DNA from: Lotus japonicus
Taxonomy: Eukaryota > Streptophyta > Magnoliopsida > Fabales > Fabaceae
NCBI RefSeq assembly: GCF_012489685.1
Contig: NC_080043.1
Span: 41,741,127 to 41,805,126 of the forward strand
Direction: 5' to 3'
Length of the DNA: 64,000 bases
Shown here: in pieces, positions 1 through 11,692 of the stretch
How positions within the stretch are numbered: the first letter of the stretch is position 1
Layout of the letters: every line of letters starts with the position of its first letter
The notes under the pieces: model-generated
The model's database searches: none
Told to the model about the DNA's origin: nothing
What the model saw: the letters and a program-made list of their open reading frames with translations, nothing else
Program-made: the position numbers and the translations under genes

Positions 1-2043
1 GTCTACTTCGTCAGCCGCTCGCTCAAAGGAGCTGAGCTAAGATATCAGATGCTCGAAAAAGTGGCACTCGCCCTCCTAACCACGGCCAGGCGACTCAGAA
101 GGTACTTCCAGTCTCATAGCATTATTGTCCGCACAGATCAACCGGTCAGGCAAGTCCTCCATAAACCGGATCTAGCCGGTCGAATGGTGGGTTGGTCGAT
201 CGAGCTTTCCGAGCATGATATTCAATATGAGCCCAGACGGGCGATCAAGGCGCAAGTCCTAGCAGATTTCCTGGTCGAACTAACGAGCGAAGAAGACCCG
301 CCGGCGGAAATCTCCTGGGTCGTCCACGTGGATGGCTCGAGCAACAAAGAGGGGGGCGGCGCCGGGATCGTCCTACAAAGCAACTTGGGGATGATCGTAG
401 AACAGTCGCTACGCTTTAATTTCCCGGCCACTAACAACCAAGCTGAGTATGAAGCTTGCATCGCCGGTCTGGTGACAGCGCGGGACCTGGGGGCGCAGGA
501 CATACTTGTCTGCTGCGACTCCTTACTAGTGGTCTCACAGGCTAACGGAGAGGCGCAGGCCAAGGACCCAATTCTGGAACAATACCTCTCCCACCTGAAG
601 CGGTTGGCTGCCACCTTTCGTAAGGTGGAGTTCCGCCACGTCCCAAGAGCTGAAAATGACCGCGCGGACACCCTAGCAAAGCTGGCTAGCACCGGGAAAC
701 CCGGACTGAACAGGACAGTCATTCAGGGCACACTGGCCCTCCCGTACGTCGCGGGCCCCGACCGGTCCACCGGAATCCACACCTTGAGCGTTGGCACGGA
801 CGACGATTGGAGGACCCCTATTGTTAAGAACCTCACAACGAGCTGGCTACCACCCGACAAGTCGGAAGCCAAGAAGCCGACTAGGAACGCTTCCTAGTAC
901 ACCTTGGTGAACGGAGACCTCTTTAAGAGAGGATTTTCCACTCCTCTTCTTAAGTGCTTATCAAAGGAACGTGCAGAGTATGTGCTCGCCGAGATCCATG
1001 AGGGCAGCTGTGGCCACCACCCCGGCGGGCGTTCTCTGGCGAGAAAGGTCCTCCGGGCCGGCTACTACTGGCCCACCCTGGAGAAAGACGCAGCCGACCA
1101 CGTTAAACGCTGTGACCCATGCTAGAAACACGCTGACCACCGCTTAGCCCCGCCCGAACGGCTCTCGACTATGGTCTCCCCTTGGCCTTTCCACCAATGG
1201 GGAATGGACCTCTTGGGACCTTTTACAACCGCGCCAGGACAGCGGAAACACCTGGTCGTCGCGGTAGACTACTTCACCAAGTGGATTGAAGCAGAACCCC
1301 TTGCAACTATCACTTCGGCCCGCATACAACGCTTCTTTTACAAGAACATCATCAGCCGATTCGGGGTACCTGGAATACTTATTACCGACAATGGCACACA
1401 GTTCGCCTCCCAAGGGTTCAAGGAGCTCGTAGACGGGCTCCACATCAAGCACCACTTCACCTCTGTGGAACACCCCCAGACGAACGGACAAGCCGAAGCG
1501 GCAAACCGAGTAATCCTTAGAGGGCTCAAGAAAAGACTGGACGACGCTAAGGGCAACTGGGCAGAGCAACTCGATCATGTCCTTTGGGCATACCGCACAA
1601 CGCCGCACTCTACGACTGGGGAGAGCCCCTTTCGCCTAACTTTCGGCACTGAGGCAGTGATCCCAGCAGAGATTGGAGAGCCGAGCGCTTGTACCATGGG
1701 CCACGACCCGGGACAGAACGACCAACTCATCAATGAAGACCTGGACCTTCTCGCCGAAAGGAGGGCCGTTGCCAATTGCAGGGAGTTGATCGCGAAGCAG
1801 CATGCAGCCATCCGCTACAGCAAGAAGGTCGTCCACCGCGTGTTCCTACCAGGGGACTTAGTCCTCCGCAACGCCAGCATCGGAGCCCGAGGAACCGAGC
1901 GAGGCAAGTTGGCCGCCAACTGGGAAGGCCCATACAGAATAACTGAAGCAACCGGCACCGGCGCCTACAAGTTGGAGAAGCTCTCGGGCGAAAAAATCCC
2001 CCGCACTTGGAATGCCGCCAACTTGAACCGCTACTACAGCTAG
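1..2043 (+). pseudogene. Tat-lineage Ty3/gypsy pol, 3' part: dual RNase H and integrase, two stops
   Basis: One reading frame runs from the window edge to the stop at 2041-2043, broken by in-frame TAG codons at 895-897 and 1123-1125. The order is: end of the RT-linked RNase H (to about 290); a second, archaeal-type RNase H (about 300-700, with VDGSSN, NNQAEYEA, CCDSLL and NDRADTLAKL carrying the acidic residues); the integrase HHCC zinc module (about 985-1125); and the integrase core (1195-1560, with GMDLLGP, ITDNGTQF and NGQAEAANR giving D, D and E). Two RNase H domains in tandem are known from the Tat group of plant gypsy elements, so the lineage call rests on that. The second stop replaces a residue just after the last zinc cysteine pair. 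The 5' LTR, gag, protease and RT lie outside the window. The element copies itself through RNA and integrates in the nucleus; this copy cannot make the full polyprotein. Confidence 0.9.
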
Positions 2044-2218
2044 CGCGGTCAATCAAACGTTTGGAATCGGTTTTCTGTTTTTCTTTCATTTTCTTAAGTC
2101 TAGGATCAAGGAGCTACTTTCAATCCTCCTCTTGTAACCGACGGACATACTTGCGTTATTTAATGAATCAAGCAGGAGCGTTTTGTTTAGTTATTTTCAT
2201 CGAACCGATCGGAACAAA

Positions 2219-2395
2219 ATAAAAGACCCACCGAGCACCAAACTAAAAGACCCATCGGGCACGAAAATAAAAGACCCACCGGGCACCAAACTAAAAGACC
2301 CACCGGGCACCAAACTAAAAGACCCACCGGGCACCGAACTAAAAGACCCACCGGGCACAACAAATCAAAAGACCCGTTGGGCACGAAGGGACCCA
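2219..2395. repeat. 24-bp tandem repeat downstream of Tat pol
   Basis: About seven units of roughly 24 bp, each containing AAAAGACCCACCGGGCACC, sit 175 bp after the pol stop. The units differ by a few bases and the last two vary in length. Related single units recur near 2485-2518. Read on + they would encode repeats of KDPPGTKL, but there is no sign of a real gene. Tandem arrays between pol and the 3' LTR are common in Tat-type elements. A low-complexity A-rich stretch follows at 2445-2480 and another near 2625-2660. Confidence 0.85.
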
Positions 2396-2669
2396 CGGGC
2401 ATGGAATCTTAAAGCCCTCTCGGCACCATGACCATACGACCACACAAAAAAATAAAAAAAAAATAATGATAAAAAATAAAAAGTCCTACCGGGACAATAA
2501 CAAGACCCAACCGGGCGCGTCAAATAATACAGATCGGAACTAAAGCAAACCAAGTAGTGCATTCATTAACATTGATTGTCATTACAAACGATTACAATAG
2601 CCCCGCACGGCTCAGAACACTTGAAAAAAAATAAAAAATAAAATAAAATAAAATAAAATTACAACCCCC

Positions 2670-4713
2670 TCAAGGGGCATTCTTCTCCGGGAAGGTTGGG
2701 GTAAACTTTCCCTTGGAATCCACAGTTCCGATCCGGCCTTCGGAGACCACCTTTCGATACCCGACCGGACCGGTCTCCAAGCCCGGGTTAACAAATGAAA
2801 GCTGACTCACCGCATTGTTGAAAGAAGCCTTGTTAATCTTGGACACGGTGGCCGTCAGCTTTTTCTTGTCAACTTCCAGAGAGGCGATCCTGACCTCAAA
2901 CCCTTTCTTTACGGCCGCACCCTGTTCTCGCTCTTTCAGCAAGGCAGCCTCTACCTCCTTCACACGAGCCACGCCGGTCTCAGCTTTCCCCTCCGCAGAC
3001 TTCAGTCGCCCTTCCAGATCTTCACGAGCCTTCTCACCGTCCTGAATCTTTTTCTTCAGCTGCTCATTCTCAAGCTTCAGGCTGTCCAGCGACTTGCTTA
3101 GCTCTTCGATGGCAGAGCACCCCTCTTCCAGCTCCTTGTTCATGGAGGACATCAGTTGATCATCTTTCTCAACTTTCTCCCTGAGCTCCTCCAGTTCCGG
3201 AATGGTTGACAACTGGAGATACCTGACAGCAGATGCGGTCTTGAGCGAGGCACGGAGAACGTAATTAAGGAGTCCGGCAGGCTCTCGATCGCCCAAGTAC
3301 TTTTGGTCATTCTCCGTCAGCACGAGTTCGTCGATCTGCGCCAGGTGCTCCCGGCAGTTGCCAGCCCTAGGACCCCAAATGGAAAGCCTTTCAGGCGGGG
3401 GTACCACGGTGACGGGCACTGCCCGCTCCGGGTCGGAGCCCTGCACTTCACCATCAGCATGATCTTGATGGTCATCCACTCGACGCTTCTTCGAGGCCGG
3501 GCCCTGGGTACCCTCTTCCTCAGAAACCGATCGTCCTTGCTCCTGGACGGGATCGGAGGTCCCCCCAACTACGGCCCCGCCCCCATCCTCCCGGTCGGGC
3601 TGGGGTTGATTTTCAGCATGCCCCTCTTCCCCCTGGACAGCATCAGTCCCTTGTTCCACCTCCTCGTCTGTGGACTGTCCGCCTTCAACTTGCAGCGCGT
3701 CCAGCAAGGTCCTGTCAATGTCCGCCATGCCACCTGCCCAACGATGAAAACAACATTAGCACTCGAAATGGGAAAAAGCAACGGGAAAGGGCATTACAAA
3801 TAAGAAGCTTACGTAGCAACTTAGCGTTCCTTCGAACGCTGTAGGTACACAGGTCATAGCATCGAAGGGGACGAACCGGGACCTTCTTGTCCCCTTCCAT
3901 GACATAACGAATGGCGCCCATCAACAACCGCTTGAATTCCAAATCGGCCGCCGATAGAGCCCCCTCGTCTGAGAAACTGAATGAGGTCACCTTTTCCCGA
4001 TAGTGGGCCGCGTTCCAGGCCAGTGGGAACTGCGCCCGCATCCCACCCGTTGGTCCCGGCTCGAACCACCAGAACGGAGGCGGCGAGGTCGGCGCCACCC
4101 GGTAGAATTGGTCCTTGAAGTCTTTATACGAATCGGCAAAGGCTTTGAAGATCGGGAACACCGTCCTCAGAGTTACCATGCCGTGACCACCGTGACCCTG
4201 GGTATGGGCGACCGCAAAAAGATGGAAAAAGAGGGGCACGGACGGCACCTACCCAAAAAGTGCGCAGGCGGTCTCATAACCGCGCACGAAACCCCAGCCC
4301 CCGGGGTGAAGCTGGGAGGGCGCCACCATCATATGCCGCAGCACGGAAACCTGAAAGTCGGTTAACGGCATGCTTACCTTCACCTTCTTCATGGTATAAA
4401 TATGCATGTAGATGCCGAATGGGGGGGTTTGCGGGAGCCTCTCTTTCTTGCCAGGCGCAAAAACGTCATGCCCTGGACCGATCTGCTTCTCGGACAGATA
4501 ATACTGTCGCCGGAAGTGCCTCTCGTCCTCATTAGCGTAACAGGACTCGATCCCCAGTATCTCCCGACACCAGTCGTCTAAATGCGCTCGGTCACCTTCC
4601 AAGTGAGGCTACTTTTCTCGATCGATCTTTTTCCGTTTCGGAGCATCTTTGCTCATCTTCGGCTTGGAGCCTCCCCCGACCGCTTTGCCCTTTTTCTTTT
4701 CGGCTCCGGTCAT
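2670..4713 (-). pseudogene. Antisense accessory gene of the Tat element (putative gypsy-type transposon protein, PF04195-like)
   Basis: This gene reads opposite to pol. An ATG at 4713 opens a lysine-rich leader, then a globular part with DFQVSVLRHMMVAPSQLHP and GWGFVRGYE, the style of the Pfam family 'putative gypsy type transposon' (PF04195). A likely intron runs from about 3808 to 3736 (GTAAGC to TTGGGCAG); splicing keeps the frame and joins a 3' exon (about 3735-2670) that is acidic and then a long coiled coil (roughly 3230-2830). In-frame TAG codons at 4609-4611 and 4249-4251 break the first exon, so this copy is not intact. The function of this family is unknown to me; it is carried by gypsy elements downstream of pol in antisense. 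Exon limits are read from splice consensus and frame only. Confidence 0.75.
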
Positions 4714-5330
4714 GCTTAAACCTGCACAGGGGAAAGCGTCGTTTCAATATCTCAAGTTATTGACCACGACTCAAAGGGGAAAACCAATAGGATCCGCCTT
4801 TGTCCCCGGCAGGGAGAGCACACCCAGTGCCGGAGGACCAGCCCACGGACCGTCCCTCCGCCGCACGGGGGGGAAGAGACAACTCTCTCCCACCCGCAAA
4901 GACGCACCCTAAGAACCCCTAGAGGACGAGACGAGAAGAAGAAGAAGAAAATAGAATGCGGAAGAAGTCGAGAAGAACTCACCAAGTAACAAGAAGAGGA
5001 CGATCACCGGGGAATAAAGGACGGCCGCCGGGAAGCTGCGCCTTACGACGTCGGAATGGAGAGCTTCAAAGGATGAAAAGATGAGAGCTTGAGGTGCAGA
5101 AGAATGGGAAAAACGCAAATGAAACCCCTTCTGCCCCCTTTTTATAAGGGAAGTTAGGAATGGGAAGCGACGCTTCACCAAACCCTACGTCTGTAATGAT
5201 GACGCTAGGGGAGGCGGGAAAGCTACCACCCAATCAGCTTCCGCCACGTCAGCAAGGGAGATGAAACGACGTAACGCGTGCCATTTCTTGTCAGACGCAT
5301 TAATGACGCCGCCAAAACGTCGCTTCATGT

Positions 5331-6363
5331 TACTGTTACGAAACGTTTGGATTCGGGGCCACCTCGCCGTCCCAAGACCATGGATGGGCTGGTCGTCCCA
5401 CTAGGCCTTCCCGGGGTCCATGGGGGGGTTCCGACCGTCCCATATCAAAGGGGATGACGATCTTCCCCCACGACCGTACGTGCAGATTCCGAAGCTCACG
5501 CCTCACTCATGCAGTGAGGCAGAGCTGGGAGGCGACTGTTCCGGTAAGGGCTGACAGGGGCCGAACCAAAGGGCGTAGGGAAATCCACGAGGACCTGACC
5601 GGAAGCTTCTAGCCCACTACCTCAGTGGACTAGAGCTGGGGGGCTACTGTTCTGGGACGACCAGGGAAAGGGTGTCACCGAGCGAGACGACCAGGTAAGG
5701 GAATCACCCGAGTGGGGCCCAATTGGGACGACCAGGAGAAGGGAATCACCCGAGTGGACTCGACCACGAGCGGGACGGCGCTCACCCCTAGCCCGAGGAC
5801 ATGGACCCCACCACCTAGGGGTTGACCAAAGCCAACCACCCTACGGAATTAGGGTGGTTGGATGGTGGGCCCCCTAGGCAATCTAAACCGTTGGATCACT
5901 ACAAATCGCAGAGGGAGCAGAGGGATCCAACGGCCCTCGACCCACCAGTACGAGCCATGCATGACGTTGCATGGCTCCAACCCTAATACTCCAACTTGTA
6001 TATAAGGGGGGCAGCTCACTCATTCTAAGGTACGTTATTCTCTCCAATTTCAGCTACCCCTTTACTCGATTCCTCCACTCACTTTGGCATTGGAGTCCCT
6101 TGCAGGAGCCTCTCCCGGGTCCGTTTAACAACCCAGCACACAGGCTTCACTTCTTCGATCAGCAGCCCCGCTCTCGTGATCCGCACGATCACATAGCATT
6201 GCATATATGGATACCTTCCAAATTATTGGGTGATCAGCAGCCACTCTATAAGAGTTCCAAGCTTGCATTAGTGCTCCTACTGTTTCTGGACATGCCCACA
6301 TACAACATTCAACTCGAATCAATTTATTCAAAAGGCGGCGCGAATTCTGTTGAAGTGCAATAG
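5331..6363 (+). mobile_element. Probable 3' LTR region of the Tat element
   Basis: No 5' LTR is in the window, so the limits are approximate. The stretch lies after the antisense gene and has LTR-like content: a TATA box (TATATAAGG at about 5999-6007) inside a GC-rich background and a short downstream leader. Between 5655 and 5765 there is a tandem of units of about 40-50 bp containing ACGACCAGG and GGGAATCACCCGAGTGG. The exact TG and CA ends and a target-site duplication could not be found. The stretch 4714-5330 before it holds no recognisable gene. Confidence 0.45.
5998..6007 (+). promoter_or_regulatory. TATA box in the Tat LTR-like region
   Basis: GTATATAAGG sits in an otherwise GC-rich block, as expected for the RNA polymerase II promoter of an LTR. 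The transcription start would lie about 30 bp downstream. This is inferred from motif and context only. Confidence 0.4.
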
Positions 6364-6769
6364 CAGGTGTGGCAGCTTGATTCTAAGGTTGAACTACAGA
6401 GAGAACACATGCCTCAGTCATCCAATGCAGCGCCTCTAACAGTCTAACCAGCATGTTTTGCTTTGAAGCAATTCTGTCCCTTCATGCCATCCACACGAAC
6501 AGGGAAACCTTGGGAGGAAGGATTGCTTCTTGTTTTTTTTGCACAACCCAGCCTTCAATTCCAAATATCCTCTCCTCAAGAGCAGCATAACAACTTTTAA
6601 TGGAGAAAGAAGATCCCATTGTTGTCAATGACCCAACATAATTCATCTTCTCCATCTTTGGCTGCAGCTGGCACCATTCATAAAAAAACGGCTTTTACTC
6701 GAGCATCGAAATGTCACTATTTGAGGCTTTATATCGAAGAAGATGCAAAACACCACTCTTCTGGTTCAG

Positions 6770-6999
6770 TTAATGAAGACAAACTGACTTTAGGACCGGA
6801 GTTAGTTCAGGAGATGACAGAAAAAGTGAACAACATCATAGAAAAGTTGAGAATTGCACAAACTTGTCAGATGGATTACTACAACAAGAAGAGGAAGGCC
6901 ACTAGAATTCCAAGAGGGAGACATGTTTTCTTCAAGTTTACACCTCTAACCGGAGTTGGAACATCCTCCATTCTAAGAAACTGACTCCTAAATATCTTT
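6770..6999 (+). pseudogene. Chromovirus (Del/Tekay-type) integrase C-terminal scrap
   Basis: The reading frame contains LGPELVQEMTEKVNNIIEK, then YYNKKRK, GRHVFFKFTPLTGVG and, after a small frame change near 6965, KKLTPKYL. This matches the well-conserved region just after the integrase core of Del/Tekay-type gypsy elements. Nothing of the rest of the element is attached, so it is a truncated relic. The sequence on either side (6364-6769 and 7000-8842) shows no gene I can name. Confidence 0.75.
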
Positions 7000-8842
7000 G
7001 TTGAAAGTGTGTGCTACAAATTTCCACAAAGTTCTAAAGAGTAAAGAATTCAAGAAAGCAAAGGAATCAAGTAGAAATAATGGACTTAATTAATCTAGTT
7101 GAGTATACTCTAGAGTCTAGAATATACTATGTTTCCTTCTCTTCTTTTCTTTCTTTTTAATTATATTCCTTGTATTCTTTGGGTTAGAACCTTAGTACTC
7201 TTATTCAATATATTTTGCTTACTAAAAAAATCAATCTTAAATAGTGAATGGAGGACGAAAGTGTGAAGGGAAAGTTTCAAAAGAACAAAGTAAAAAATTC
7301 TTAACTACCTTCACTATTCACCTTCACATCACCATTCCTATATTCATCGTTGGAATTTTATGTCAACTATCAATTATTGTCTCCAACTCTGAGTTCCCAT
7401 GAATTTTTTGGAGAGGAAATCATGCTCCATGATTGTGTTCAAATGTCATATTGGCTTAAAAAGTTCAAGTTTTTCTTTATGAACAACCAGATTAGTATTT
7501 CAGCTTAATTCACCCATGCATGTTGTTTTCTTGATGATCAAGGATTTTTGGACCTTTGTTGGTGATTCTGGAGGTTCTCTAATCATGAAGGAGAGCTTTC
7601 ATGTGAGTTTTAAGGCTTAAATTGGAAGAAATAAGTCTGGAGGAGGATGAACTTGATTCATCACTCCTCAAGCTCAACCTTCTTCAAGAGGAAGAAGAAG
7701 AACACGAGCGTATGGCTCTGCATGTAATCTTAATTGGAAATTCCAGTGACTTTCTTGTTGAAAATTGAAGTTACCTTTGCATGTGTGAGATTAATTCACT
7801 TGTTAGTGATAATTTAAGTGCAATTAAGCATGAAATATGATGAAAATGTTTTTAATTTAATTGAATTCCGTTTAATAATTTCTCATTTAGTTGTTTGATA
7901 GCATCCTTAGCTTCTCGTCTCTCAAGAAGCTTGCAAACCCGAATTTGAATAAGAGGTTTCTCTTCCTCTACTTCTGAACGAAAACGCCGACTACTCTTCC
8001 GATATGGGAGAAAGCCCTTTTAATATGCTGGTATGACATTTTCTAATCTAAGTCATCTAAGTATAGGGTTTTGGCTCTATTCTCTCATGTATCCAAAATA
8101 TGTTTTCCATAAGTACCATCATTTGTGGTTCTTGTTTGTTCCCTCTAGCTCTGCGTTTAATTCAACTGTATAAAGAGTCTCCTCTGTGTAACCTTGGTTT
8201 TGTCCCCTATGACCGTTTGAGTCCTTCGTCTTCTTCTTTGAACCTTGAACCGCTTCTGCTTTGCTTGTTGGAATCAAGTGTTAGAGTCAAGTTCAACATG
8301 AGAGAAGCCAAGGTAAGAGGGAGAGTTTATAAGGAGATGGACCTATAAACCCAATGCCTTAAGGTTTTGGGTTAAGATGTGGTGTCCAAGATCTCCTTGG
8401 TGTTTCCCCTCGGCCTTGCCCCATGGGTCCTCGCCGTGACTCTCCCCAACAAGTCTAGCTTCGGCCAAGGATACCGTTGGTCAATTTGCAAGTGTATAGA
8501 ACCACCCGTTTTTAAAATATCAAACCACAGGGATTGTGAGTGAGAATCATTGGTTTAAGCCTAAAGCTTGTGAGTTTGAAAAACAATAGAATTCTGATTT
8601 TAATGTTGGTTGTTGGTGACAAATTGTTGTCAAAATAGCAATGGTGAAAACGTGAGAAATATCAAATGTAAAAGCGCTTTGGGTTGTCGATCATCTATTC
8701 CATTCTAGTCTACATATCCTATACATGTGAAACCTTGAACCTATCCTTGACGCTAAAGCCTATCCAATTACCTATTAATGCCTCACATAACCAATTCTCT
8801 CAAACTGAATGATAAGCTCAATTCCTTGCATACTTAGACATT
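7000..8842. other. No gene recognised; probable degenerate repeat DNA
   Basis: Only short chance reading frames occur here. A T-rich stretch near 7130-7230 looks like the end of an old copia-type LTR but has no partner. An imperfect palindrome around 'atagtgaatgg...ttcactattcacc' lies near 7240-7325. From about 8470 the sequence continues, across the solo LTR inserted at 8843, into 24952 onward, so both sides belong to one older repeat. Confidence 0.4.
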
Positions 8843-9531
8843 TGTAAGACCTGGATTTTCAGAACAAGTTAGTTTCCGACTCACGCGTAGAATCAGTGTA
8901 AGCGTGACAGGAGTTTGATATTTGAGGAAGATTAATCAAGAAGAAAGTTCAGAAATTGCTTGAGGAATGTTGCGTAGTTGTTTTCGGAGTTAGTACGAGT
9001 TGTCTGCACACCTGCTTTATGGCGAGCGTGTCTAGAATCGGCTATTTCGCTCTTAGAGTAACGTTTTAAGTGAGATTTCGAACTCTTGGAAAATTTAAAG
9101 ATTCTCTTTATTTTTCCATCGACCAGCGTTTCATTTCGGAACTCTGGACTGTACGCACGATAGTATTCACTTTTCGGAAGTCCGCCGACGCTAATTTCTT
9201 TGCTTCGAAACCCTAGATTCGAGCGATGGATGAAGACTTTTTCTATTCGGGACTTCTAACGAAGATTCCGTCCGTGTTGCCAGATTTGTTTCGACATTTC
9301 CAATCTTTCTCCAGTACAAAGTTTTGTCGTTTGAGCATCACAGCAAAAAGTAGTTTTTCGGGACAGATTAACTTACACCGCTTTTGGGATTTTAGATATC
9401 GTTTTTCCCAAATGTCAGAGATTTGTTTTGAGTTCTGGAATTCTGTCGCCAGAATCTCTCTTAGAATTCTTCGGTGAACGTGCTGCAAAAATCGGAATCG
9501 CGAAATTTTCATTTTTCCGCGATTTCACCCG

Positions 9532-9543
9532 CCTATAAATAGG
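9532..9543 (+). promoter_or_regulatory. TATA box of solo LTR A
   Basis: CCTATAAATAGG is followed by a purine-rich leader (GAGAGAGAGGGAGAGG near 9594-9610). The same box is kept in solo LTR B at about 54620, which supports it as the element's U3 promoter and sets the orientation of both solo LTRs as +. Confidence 0.7.
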
Positions 9544-11084
9544 CGAAAAAGCAAAATATCTCTCATTTTCTTCCATTTGGGGCCGCGGTTTGTAGAGAGA
9601 GAGGGAGAGGAGATTTTCGCCGAAACTCGACCGATCTTCGCGCAGTTCGTCTCTACTCCAAGGTATCGAGGTAACTAGCTTGAATCCTACCTCTGATTAC
9701 TGTTTCTACTGCGTTTCTGAAGTCGTTTCTGTGCTCACAGTTTTGAGCTTTTTGTAAAACTGTCTGATTTCTCTGATTTCTTGGTTGGGTTATGTTCCTT
9801 ATGTTCCCAAGAGTCTAAAACCTCTTTCAGTAATCGCCGATTGTGATCGAGCTGTCCAAGATCTGAAAAACTGTTTCAAAAACCCTTTTTGCGCACATTT
9901 CGAAACTTTATTGTCGAAAAGCCGTAATCTGACTTCGTGCCTTTAGGATTTGTTGTCACGGATGTCATGAGGATCATTGCTGTCAAATTTGTTTTCAGAA
10001 CTGATAACTTTGAAGTTTTGAGCCTTTATTTTGGACCAAAATGCCCCTGGGTAGCCGTATTTCGACCCGATTGTCCGAAAATTTGGGATTGACTGAACAA
10101 GCTTGTGAGCGAGACCTGCACCGCGAGACTAGAACAACTCGAGGTTAGGGCAACTTACTTACTAGCTATTTGTATTGTAGGCGTCGATAACTTCGACTTG
10201 AATATTGCTTGATGTTGAATATTGCTTGGATATTGTTTATCGCTTTGAACTGCGAAATATTTTCTGGAGGCTTCGGCCGTGTGAAACTAATATGAGACGT
10301 GTGTCTCCTTTTTCTGAGAGGCTTCGGCCGTTTACTGGTTTCTGTATTACTGCTTTCTAGTGGATAGGACAGGGTTATGTTTTGCCGCAATTACTTAATT
10401 CACATGCCATACTTGCTGAGTGATTAAATGGTTAATCTTAGGCTATGTGAATACTTGTGCACATTATTCTGAAGCATGCAATTATTATTGGAATATGCTG
10501 ACCATATTGTGCAACTTATATCGGTTATTCGTGGACTAACCAAATGTGAGGAATAACAGTTAGTTATGCCCCGTTGGTGGCGAACTCTAAAAGGTTTATT
10601 TCGACAGGACGAACTGAGGTTCATGCTCTTGTCTTCTTTTGAGGTTTCAAGACCTTCTCATGGGAATTTGGGGATATCGGGATCTTTTGAACTTATAGTT
10701 TTGGAAAGAAAATATTTTCATGAGAAATTCCATAATGCTTTAAACAACATTCAAACTCTTTTAATTAAATGTCAAGGATCTCAAATGAACTTCTAGGATT
10801 TGGATATTAATTTTGAAAAAATGAGAAGTGTCGCCGAATCGAAGTTTTGAGGAAGCTCAAAAGTTTCTGAGTATGCTTATACTCTTTCGCTCGATGAGCA
10901 GTTTATTTATTTGACTATCTGAAGGATAAGTCAGGGAACTATAAGTTTCCAAGTACATTGTTACTCTTCGCTCGCTGAGCAGTTTTTGACCATCGAATTT
11001 GATGAGTCAGATGACTCAAGAAGTCATCAAGGGTGATTGCACTCCTTCATAATTAATTGTCTTTTGTCGCCGAATCGACATTTA

Positions 11085-11243
11085 CCTTCGGGTACAGTAT
11101 ATCTATATACCTTCGGGTACAGTATATGCCTTCGGGTACAGTATATCTATATACCTTCGGGTACAGTATATCTATATACCTTCGGGTACAGTATATGCCT
11201 TCGGGTACAGTATATACCTTCGGGTACAGCATGCCTTCGGGTA
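11085..11243. repeat. Short tandem array in solo LTR A
   Basis: Eight copies of CCTTCGGGTA follow one another, most as CCTTCGGGTACAGTATAT with a variable tail that makes units of 17-25 bp. The equivalent part of solo LTR B has different repeats, so this array arose or expanded in one lineage only. Confidence 0.9.
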
Positions 11244-11692
11244 ACTCGGGCATTCGATGGGGGATATGATCGACCGTATGGTTAGGATCGACCTGTTGAT
11301 TGTCAGGCATAGCGGAGGGAAAAGTCGACCCGCAGGGTTAGGACTGATCCGACTATGTCAAGGTTGTAAGTGACACCCGAGGGTTATGGTCGACACAATG
11401 CCAGTGTTAGGACCGACTCGATCGTGCCCAGCCTATTTCCTCCGGAACCCTCTTAATTGACGTTGCATTGACATATCATGCACTCTAACTATATTTGTTG
11501 AGATATTGATGATTTGATGTTGATAAACATCGTTATGTGTTTTGATGATTGAATGGTATTAGAGATTTGATACAATGCAGAACTTATATGTATATATACA
11601 ACATATATATATACCCCCTTTATCGCATGTTGATTGTATATCTATTGTATTCTGTAAGTTGACCCTAGCGCCTTGGCTTTGTTTGTATGTTT

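Larger units (their letters stand above)
8843..11692. mobile_element. Solo gypsy LTR A, left part (before nested SIRE element)
   Basis: The LTR starts TGTAAGACC at 8843 and ends GGGTGTTACA at 24946; the flanks carry a perfect 5-bp duplication, ACATT, at 8838-8842 and 24947-24951. No internal domain exists, so it is a solo LTR left by recombination. It is closely related to solo LTR B (53931-57588) over almost its full length. Without its two nested insertions it would be about 3.47 kb. TG...TTACA ends of this kind and LTRs of more than 3 kb are typical of Tekay/Del-like chromoviruses, but the family is inferred. A TATA box (CCTATAAATAGG) is at about 9532-9543. Confidence 0.9.

Noticed and set aside
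2183..2431. A frame with KDPPGTKL repeats
   Set aside because: It is just the translation of the 24-bp tandem array, with no gene structure around it.
9226..9512. Frames on both strands repeated near 54302-54566
   Set aside because: They lie in the U3 part of the two solo LTRs, upstream of the TATA box, and are not conserved as protein.
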